In this document: one piece after another, positions 36,655-41,817 of the stretch | Position numbering within the stretch: the first letter of the stretch is position 1 | Layout of the letters: each line of letters opens with the position of its first letter | Assembly: GCA_039815145.1 (NCBI GenBank) | Contig: JBCBZW010000037.1 | Coordinates: forward strand, 1-41,817 | Source: Pseudomonadota bacterium | GTDB lineage: Bacteria > Pseudomonadota > Gammaproteobacteria > Steroidobacterales > JBCBZW01 | Direction: 5' to 3' | Length of the DNA stretch: 41,817 nt | Made by a program: the position numbers and the translations under genes | Notes under the pieces: model-generated | What the model was told of the DNA's origin: nothing | Databases searched by the model: none | Seen by the model: only the letters and a program-made list of their open reading frames with translations

Positions 36655-36748
36655 GTCGCGTGGTCGACAGCTGGAGGGTGTTGAAAACGGTCGGCTCGAT
36701 GGCGCCTCTAAGCAACCGCTACTCTATAACGCGCCTGGCCTGAAGCCT

Positions 36749-37207
36749 TCAGATGGGCAGCGCCGTCGTGCGTTTGATCTCCGACAACGCCATGGTCGAG
36801 GTTATCTCCTGCACGCCGGGCACCTTGGACAGTTTCTCGAAGAAGAATCGCTCGTACGCCTCCACGTCCACCGCCACGATGCGCAGCAGAAAATCCACGT
36901 TGCCCATCAGCACATAGCACTCGAGTACCTCAGGGAAGCTGCGAACCGCGTCCGAGAACGCGGCCACGTTGGCGCGTCCCTGCGTGCTCAATTTCACCTG
37001 GGCAAAGACCATGGCCCGAAAGCCAGCCTGCTTGCGATCCAAGGCCACGAACTGCTCGGGGATCAGTCCACTCTCGCGAAAGCGCTGCATGCGGCGCCAG
37101 CAGGTGGCCTGAGAGGCACCGACGCGCTCCGCGATCGTGGCCGCCTTGATGTCGGCTTCGGACTGCAGAAGGCGCAGGATCTTGCGGTCTAAGCTATCGA
37201 GCTGCAT
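36749..37207 (-). CDS. Lrp/AsnC-family transcriptional regulator
   Basis: A 152-residue regulator. The N-terminal HTH (LDRKILRLLQSEADIKAATI; VGASQATCWRRMQRFRESGL) joins an RAM/ACT-like ligand domain (VLECYVLMGNVDFLLRIVAV; FFFEKLSKVPGVQEITSTMA). Lrp/AsnC proteins form octamers that sense amino acids. It lies 288 bases upstream of bchE on the same strand, diverges from a small ACT-like gene at 37408, and is preceded by an AT-rich leader (37208-37290) that probably holds its autoregulated promoter. Targets cannot be read from the sequence. Confidence 0.92.
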   Translation of the reverse strand: MQLDSLDRKILRLLQSEADIKAATIAERVGASQATCWRRMQRFRESGLIPEQFVALDRKQAGFRAMVFAQVKLSTQGRANVAAFSDAVRSFPEVLECYVLMGNVDFLLRIVAVDVEAYERFFFEKLSKVPGVQEITSTMALSEIKRTTALPI

Positions 37208-37290
37208 GAGCGTGTATTTTATTCAATATTTTAGGATAACTTGAGTAAATCACATCAACTAAATGATCTAAAGCGATTTAGCGAAGAACG
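37208..37290. promoter_or_regulatory. AT-rich divergent promoter region before the Lrp gene
   Basis: This stretch is strikingly AT-rich for the window (for example TATTTTATTCAATATTTTAG). It lies just before the Lrp/AsnC start, where Lrp-type regulators usually bind AT-rich sites to control themselves. A small perfect inverted repeat CTAAA-GCGA-TTTAG is at 37268-37281. Exact -35/-10 boxes were not fixed. Confidence 0.45.
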
Positions 37291-37407
37291 TATTTCGCGC
37301 CAATGCGAATACACTGCCCGCTCTTTCGGTGCAACCCATGGCTTCAGCATGCGAGCACATTCCCTTCCCACACGCCAAGGCCTACGAGCGGCGGTCGGGG
37401 CGTGTTG

Positions 37408-37644
37408 ATGGAACGCGCGGCCGTCGAACAAGACGACTCGCCATGCGCGTCGCCTGCCCACTGCGTGGTGCGGCTGGTGGCGACCGTCTACATGGTGCCG
37501 ACGGTGGTCGAGTGCGTCGACGAGCGCGAGTCGCTGCGGATGCAGCTCACCTTCTCCGGCGAAGAGCCGAGGCGGATTGAGCTGCTGTGCAGGAAATTCT
37601 CCCAGCTTACGGAGACGATCGGCCTGGAAGTTGAGCACGCCTGA
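37408..37644 (+). CDS. Small ACT-like domain protein (acetolactate synthase small-subunit-like)
   Basis: A 78-residue protein beginning MERAAVEQDD. Residues about 20-75 (VVRLVATVYMVPTVVECVDE, then LRMQLTFSGEEPRRIELLCR, KFSQLTETIGLEVE) resemble the single ACT domain of IlvM, the small regulatory subunit of acetolactate synthase. No large subunit is nearby. A GGGG sequence lies about 8 bases before the ATG. Longer in-frame starts back to 37303 add sequence unlike a protein. It diverges from the Lrp/AsnC gene, and both would bind amino acids. A role in amino-acid sensing is inferred; the similarity is short. Confidence 0.5.
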   Translation: MERAAVEQDDSPCASPAHCVVRLVATVYMVPTVVECVDERESLRMQLTFSGEEPRRIELLCRKFSQLTETIGLEVEHA

Positions 37645-37705
37645 GCGGCTCAGCAGCCACGCCAGGGGGAGTGTAATTCCGCCCCTCGCCCGCTAAGTTC
37701 GTGCC

Positions 37706-38332
37706 ATGAGCAGACGACGCGGCCGCCCGGCCTACGACGACGTGTTGACGCCCGCCGAGTGGCGCACCCTGCACCTCGTGCGCCACGGCTTGACCAACCC
37801 GCAGATCGCGGCCTGCTGCGGCATCAGCCTCGACGGTGTGAAGTTCCACGTCGCCAACATCGTGGCCAAGCTGCAGCTGGGTGGCCGCGGCGAACTCAAG
37901 CATTGGGTCGGCGTCCCTCGCGTGAGCAACGCCGCAAAGCAGGAGAGCAACATGGACGCGTTCGACGGCTATCTCGGCATCGGCCAGGTCTCGCGCACGG
38001 TGAGTGACGTCGAGCAGGCCGAGGCCTGGTACCGAGACGTCGTGGGCCTCGACCACCTGTTCACCTACGGCAAGCTCGCCTTCTTTGCCTGCGGCGGCAC
38101 GCGCCTGATGCTGATGGAATCCGAGGAGGGGCCTGGCGACGAGTCCCTGCTTTACCTGCGGGTGCCCGATATCACCGCGGCCCACGCGACGCTCTGCGAG
38201 GCGGGCGTCGTGTTCGTCAACGCGCCGCACATGGTGCACCGGCATGAGGACGGGACGGAGGAGTGGATGGCGTTCTTCAACGACCCTGACGATCGCCCGT
38301 TGGCGCTGATGGCATCGCTTGGAGCGACGTAG
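37706..38332 (+). CDS. LuxR-type HTH fused to a VOC (glyoxalase-fold) domain
   Basis: A 208-residue fusion. Residues about 13-68 form a LuxR/GerE HTH: LTPAEWRTLHLVRHGLTNPQ, IAACCGISLDGVKFHVANIV, AKLQLGGRGEL. Residues about 85-205 form a VOC domain: IGQVSRTVSDVEQAEAWYRD, VVGLDHLFTYG, GTRLMLMES, EEWMAFFNDPDDRPLALMAS. VOC domains bind metal and small ligands in glyoxalases, dioxygenases and resistance proteins. Joined to a DNA-binding HTH it would act as a ligand-responsive regulator. At residue 83 an internal ATG (37952) is preceded by AGGAGA at 37941-37946, so a separate VOC-only protein of 126 residues may also be made. The upstream ATG has no clear ribosome binding site. Confidence 0.85.
   Translation: MSRRRGRPAYDDVLTPAEWRTLHLVRHGLTNPQIAACCGISLDGVKFHVANIVAKLQLGGRGELKHWVGVPRVSNAAKQESNMDAFDGYLGIGQVSRTVSDVEQAEAWYRDVVGLDHLFTYGKLAFFACGGTRLMLMESEEGPGDESLLYLRVPDITAAHATLCEAGVVFVNAPHMVHRHEDGTEEWMAFFNDPDDRPLALMASLGAT
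37941..37954 (+). promoter_or_regulatory. Strong internal ribosome binding site and start inside the LuxR-VOC gene
   Basis: AGGAGA at 37941-37946 lies 5 bases before an in-frame ATG at 37952, exactly where the linker ends and the VOC domain begins (MDAFDGYLGIGQVSRTVSD). It is a better start signal than that of the full-length gene at 37706. Confidence 0.55.
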
Positions 38333-38352
38333 GGGCGTGCAGCGCTGATCGC

Positions 38353-40989
38353 CTAGCGCCCTTCCTTCGCCTCACTGTCATCCTCGGGCGGGGGCCGAAG
38401 CACCAGCCCGTAGGGCAACTCCTCGATCGCCACGTCGGCCACCGGTAGGGGCTTCAGGCGGCTCGTATCCAGCGGGAAGGCGAGGGACTCATCGTCCGCA
38501 AGCCAACCGCCCGAGGTGGGTGCCAACACCTCGCCCGCCATCGGGCGCTCGCCGCGGTAGAAGGCGTAAGCGGAGATACTTCCCAGGGACCACTCGGGGC
38601 CGATCGCTGCCGCTAGCGTATCCAATAGCTGCGGCGATTCCCGCCGCGTGTGCTCATCGAGGCCCGTCAGGAACGTTTGCCACAACTCCCGGCGATCCTG
38701 CTCGTTCTCCGAATCGCTCTCGTAGACGCGCAGGGCGATGGCCACGGCACCGCTCTCCACGATGGTGACCTTGCGCTCGTTGTTCTTGGTGAGGCGCACC
38801 ACGCTGCCCGTGTCCTGATCTTCGAAGGGCCCGCCCCAGTACCCCTCCAGGCGCGACGCGCGATCGGTGATCGGGGCGAAGGAGAGGAAGAAGAAGGGAT
38901 CGTCGGACGTGGTGAGTCGATCCATCTCCGCCTCGCGCAAGGTCTCGAGGCTCACCACTCGGAACAGCCAACGCGTCGTGCGCTGCGACTTCGACTTGGG
39001 GTCCAACTCCTCCGTGCGGTCTTCCACCTCGAGGGTGACCCGAAACTTGCCATCGTCGCCGCCATCTACCACGAGCGCAGTGGTCTTGCCGGCAAGGCTG
39101 CGTAGCGCTTCGGGCGTGTGCACCTGCACCTGATCGCCCACCCAGTCCGGGTTGCCAGCGATCGGCGAGATCAGGGCGCGGCGAATGCCGGTCAGGGCTG
39201 CACTGAACGACGCGCCCAGGTCTTCCCACGCCGCCTCGGCCACATCCGTGCTGTCGGCTGCGCGATTGAAGATCTCCAGATGGGCCGGCGGATCGCTGAA
39301 GGGACCGAGCACGTACACCGCCGCATCGCCCGCCTGGAAGTCATCGTGCACCAGCAGAGGATTCTGGGTGCGCGTCTCTTTGTCATCGCGCGGCAGCATG
39401 TCGAGCACATGCTCACTCATGGGCCCCGCGGTGGTGCGCACCCGCGCCACGATGTCCGCATCGGTGCCGGCGTCTGCAGCGTTCGCCGTCAACATATGCA
39501 CGCGCAGATAATGGCCATGTGAGGTGCTGGCGTAACTGCCGGGCACGGCGACCGGGTACGGGCCGGCGGAGAGAAACTGGAACGCCGCCTGGTTGGGATC
39601 CTCGAAGGGGCGCGTGCGCAGGCGACGGCGCTGATCCATCCCGTCGTTCACGCGCCGCACGTCGGGGGCGCGCACCCGCTCCCAGAAGGCTGCGCCCTCC
39701 TCCGTGGCCTGCATCGAGGCGCCGAGCTGAGCCATCCATTGGGTGGTGCTGCGGGTGGCCACGGCCTTGGCATTGCCGAAGAGATCGTCGCTGTCGACGG
39801 CACACTGCCCCCGGTTGGGCTCGTCCGTGAGGCGACACGGATCGGCCGCCTCCTTGTGCATGCACTCAACGCCGATGTTGAGCACGGACACGCAGAGCTG
39901 CCCGGCAAGGCGAGGGTCTGCATCCCCGCCGCCGACGATGGTGGCCAGCTCATCGAAGTACCGCGTGCGTGTGCCATCCGTGTAGGCACCGGCAACATCC
40001 AGAAGCCCCCGCGACTGCCCGCCGAGAAGCGCGATCCAGGTGTTGTCCAGGGCGATGCCGGGGGGATCCTGCGCCACCTTGCCGGCGGTACTGACGCCGG
40101 CGACGGTCAACTCCACAGGGCGCCCTCGCTCGCAGGTTTTCAAGGTGTCGCAGATGGGCATGTTCTGCACCGGGGACAGGCCCGAACAGAGCGGCTCGAG
40201 GATGGGCTCCTTCCACGCTTGATCGACCAAGGTGCAGTCTGCCGAATACGCACCGTGATGGAGGCGCGCCTGGCCTTCCGGTTGCTCGTAGGCACCGGTG
40301 TAGAGGGTCATTCGGCGGCGCTCCGCCTCGGGCACCTCCTGCCAGGTGAGGTGGCGCCGCGCGGGATCGTCCAGCCAGTTCGAGTGCGCGTAGAAGTCCT
40401 GCACGGCGTGGGACGACACCCCGAGCAGATGGCGGGCGATCTCCACGTCATCCATGGCCATGGCCCAGTGCAACCCGATCAGCGTGCCGTAGAAGTAGCG
40501 CTCCCAGTTGTCGTGCAGGGAAGCGTTGCTGCTCGAGTCGTCGTGATGCAGGCGGGCCAGATCTTCTGTCGTGCGCAGGGCGGCGCGAATCCGCCCTTCG
40601 GGGCCGCCCCGTTCGAAGGAGCGTCCGTTCTGCCAGTTGCCGTCGGCCTTGAGCCACCAGATGGGGTTGTAGAGGTAGCTGTCGATGTAGTCCGCGGCCC
40701 AGGCCACGTCCATCGCGGCGGCACGACCGAAGTCTGCCCCCGCGAAGACCACGATAGGTTCCTCGCGCCGAAAGCGCTCGTTGGTAATGGCGTTGCGGCC
40801 GATCTCCGTGCGCACGCCCTGGTCGTTGTCGCCGCCGTCACCGTCGAGGGCTCGTAAGGTCATGTCCAGGTGATGCCAAGGGGCACCGTTCGCCACGTCC
40901 TCACCGCCGAAGGCCCATGCGGACTGTTGTGCACCCACTGACAGTAGGGTCAGCCCTGCCAAAACGCTGAGTCGAATTCCGACCTTCAT
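38353..40989 (-). CDS. Large secreted protein with a Het-C/zinc phospholipase C-like N-terminal domain
   Basis: An 878-residue exported protein (signal peptide ending near QQSAWA). Residues about 30-330 resemble Het-C and related zinc-dependent phospholipase C-like proteins. The mark is LGVSSHAVQDFYAHSNWLDD with His194, Asp198 and His202; further likely ligands are His39-His40, HHDD at 148-151 and His174. The remaining ~500 residues are beta-rich, with RVTLEVEDRTEELDPKSKSQ and DDPFFFLSFAPITD, and are not recognised. Several Cys pairs (ADCTL, PLCSG, PICDTLKTCERG, ECMHKEAADPCRL) suggest disulfides. Het-C relatives often act on membranes or in recognition; activity here is unproved. It converges with the LuxR-VOC gene. 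Confidence 0.75.
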   Translation of the reverse strand: MKVGIRLSVLAGLTLLSVGAQQSAWAFGGEDVANGAPWHHLDMTLRALDGDGGDNDQGVRTEIGRNAITNERFRREEPIVVFAGADFGRAAAMDVAWAADYIDSYLYNPIWWLKADGNWQNGRSFERGGPEGRIRAALRTTEDLARLHHDDSSSNASLHDNWERYFYGTLIGLHWAMAMDDVEIARHLLGVSSHAVQDFYAHSNWLDDPARRHLTWQEVPEAERRRMTLYTGAYEQPEGQARLHHGAYSADCTLVDQAWKEPILEPLCSGLSPVQNMPICDTLKTCERGRPVELTVAGVSTAGKVAQDPPGIALDNTWIALLGGQSRGLLDVAGAYTDGTRTRYFDELATIVGGGDADPRLAGQLCVSVLNIGVECMHKEAADPCRLTDEPNRGQCAVDSDDLFGNAKAVATRSTTQWMAQLGASMQATEEGAAFWERVRAPDVRRVNDGMDQRRRLRTRPFEDPNQAAFQFLSAGPYPVAVPGSYASTSHGHYLRVHMLTANAADAGTDADIVARVRTTAGPMSEHVLDMLPRDDKETRTQNPLLVHDDFQAGDAAVYVLGPFSDPPAHLEIFNRAADSTDVAEAAWEDLGASFSAALTGIRRALISPIAGNPDWVGDQVQVHTPEALRSLAGKTTALVVDGGDDGKFRVTLEVEDRTEELDPKSKSQRTTRWLFRVVSLETLREAEMDRLTTSDDPFFFLSFAPITDRASRLEGYWGGPFEDQDTGSVVRLTKNNERKVTIVESGAVAIALRVYESDSENEQDRRELWQTFLTGLDEHTRRESPQLLDTLAAAIGPEWSLGSISAYAFYRGERPMAGEVLAPTSGGWLADDESLAFPLDTSRLKPLPVADVAIEELPYGLVLRPPPEDDSEAKEGR

Positions 40990-41501
40990 CTCTTACTCCA
41001 GCCAGTGTGCCCGGGGCTCGCAGCACCCCGCATAGCACCCGTTGTGCCTGCATCCACTTTGACACCAAGGCAGCGTCATCGCCAGATGCGGACGACCTGC
41101 CCCCGCCGCGCGCTTGCTGCCTACGGCGGGCGACTGGCGAGGAAGGCGTCGTGGCCGCCCAACACATCCGGTACCCAACGAGGCGCCCGTGCGTCGTAGG
41201 GGAGCCGACGGTGGCTGGTCTGAAAGCCGAGTGCTTGCAGACGCCTGCGCACGTAGCCAGGCGCGAAGAGACGAAACTCCACCGGATGCTGATGAGCCGC
41301 TGTTGTCGCGACCGTATAGCGCACGGTCAGTCCGTGTGTGCGGACGGCGAGTTGCGCCAGGCGGCCAATTGCCACAGGTATCGAGCGGCTCGCCGGCTAA
41401 GAGTACCTCGACCTATGATCGTCATGGGGCGAGACTCATCACCCTCGTAGGATCAGGTTCTCTTCGCCGAATGGCGGAATCACCCTCTCGCAGACCCCGT
41501 G
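40990..41501. other. 512-base region with no intact gene
   Basis: Between the Het-C-like gene start (40989) and the methionine aminopeptidase stop (41502) no complete gene is convincing. The - strand holds a short methyltransferase-like fragment at 41121-41375. Nearest to 40989 the region must contain the promoter of the Het-C-like gene, but none was identified. Confidence 0.5.
41121..41375 (-). pseudogene. Possible C-terminal remnant of an SAM-dependent methyltransferase
   Basis: An 84-codon frame (GTG start, in-frame stop at 41397-41399 upstream) whose end, HPVEFRLFAPGYVRRRLQAL then GFQTSHRRLPYDARAP, resembles the last strands of a class I methyltransferase. The SAM-binding half is missing and was not found in neighbouring frames. 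It may be a gene fragment or chance coding. Confidence 0.25.
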
Positions 41502-41817
41502 TCACGCAGACCGACAATCTTCTTCTTGCCTGAGCGTGAGCACCTCGACCCCATCCGAGGTAACTGCGACGGTATGCTCCCACTGCGCCGAGAGTTTTCT
41601 ATCCGCCGTGACCACCGTCCAGCCATCCTTCTTCGTCTTCACCTTTGCCTTGCCCTGGTTGATCATCGGCTCGATAGTGAACGTCATCCCCTCCTCTAGC
41701 TCCAGGCCATCACCTGCCCGCCCGAAGTGCAGCACCTGCGGCGGCTCATGCATCTGCGTGCCGATGCCGTGACCGCAGTACTCACGAACCACCGTGTAGC
41801 CACACTGCTGAGCATGC
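41502..41817 (-). CDS. map: Methionine aminopeptidase, type I (C-terminal part, cut by window edge)
   Basis: The last ~104 residues of MetAP, which removes the initiator methionine from new proteins in the cytoplasm. Visible are GYTVVREYCGHGIGTQMHEP (metal-ligand His in HGIG), EEGMTFTIEPMINQG (Glu in TIEP) and SAQWEHTVAVTSDGVEVLT (Glu in WEH), three of the five metal ligands. The sequence stays in frame to the window edge, so the N-terminal part lies beyond 41817. In many proteobacteria map lies beside rpsB/tsf or glnD; the downstream side here has no such gene. Confidence 0.95.
   Translation of the reverse strand, partial: HAQQCGYTVVREYCGHGIGTQMHEPPQVLHFGRAGDGLELEEGMTFTIEPMINQGKAKVKTKKDGWTVVTADRKLSAQWEHTVAVTSDGVEVLTLRQEEDCRSA

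Overview
The window is GC-rich DNA (roughly two thirds G+C by eye), densely coding, with Gram-negative envelope genes throughout: a TonB-dependent receptor, lipoproteins, a Tat substrate and an outer-membrane porin. The gene set (ExoP-like GH3, GPH and SSS transporters, GMC dehydrogenase, ExeM-type nuclease, alginate-export porin, bchE/bchJ) fits a free-living polysaccharide-using proteobacterium, most likely a gammaproteobacterium, perhaps with phototrophic ancestry. The exact lineage cannot be fixed from this window. No rRNA, tRNA, CRISPR array, insertion sequence or phage was found.

Layout. (1) 301-13037 is a beta-glucoside region on the + strand: GH3 glucosidase and SSS symporter, then a tightly coupled run lacI - GPH transporter - GH94 phosphorylase - gluconokinase - CBM9-like secreted protein - Tat-exported dehydrogenase small subunit - GMC dehydrogenase. 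Four of its junctions are 4-base stop/start overlaps, and the GH94-gluconokinase junction overlaps by 8 bases. I read it as an oxidative cellobiose route: periplasmic oxidation to cellobionate, import, phosphorolysis to glucose-1-phosphate plus gluconate, then gluconate phosphorylation. (2) 13065-17055, - strand: DUF2946-like metal-binding candidate, TonB-dependent receptor and DUF1624 membrane acyltransferase-like protein, with a strong hairpin between the last two. (3) 17146-22718: CIA30-like protein (+), then M15 peptidase lipoprotein, patatin and secreted nuclease on the - strand. (4) 22939-25480, + strand: a deoxyribosyltransferase/TIR-like - helical repeat - Rossmann protein of the kind seen in bacterial conflict and nucleotide-signalling systems, followed by an orphan 144-residue protein. 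(5) 25488-30851: sulfotransferase, small secreted protein, TraB-like membrane protein, alginate-export porin, ParE/antitoxin module. (6) 30991-34029: a five-part mosaic di-heme oxidoreductase. (7) 34192-37207: bchJ, bchE and an Lrp/AsnC regulator. (8) 37408-41817: a small ACT-like protein, a LuxR-HTH/VOC fusion with a strong internal start, a Het-C-like secreted protein, and the 3' part of methionine aminopeptidase.

Most notable are the proposed cellobionate operon with its unusual dehydrogenase partner (a CBM9-like protein and no cytochrome c), the nucleotide-signalling type protein at 22939-24954 with its partner, the isolated bchE-bchJ pair with an operator-like dyad, and the LuxR-VOC fusion. 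All functions are inferred from reading the sequence and translations; no database search was run.
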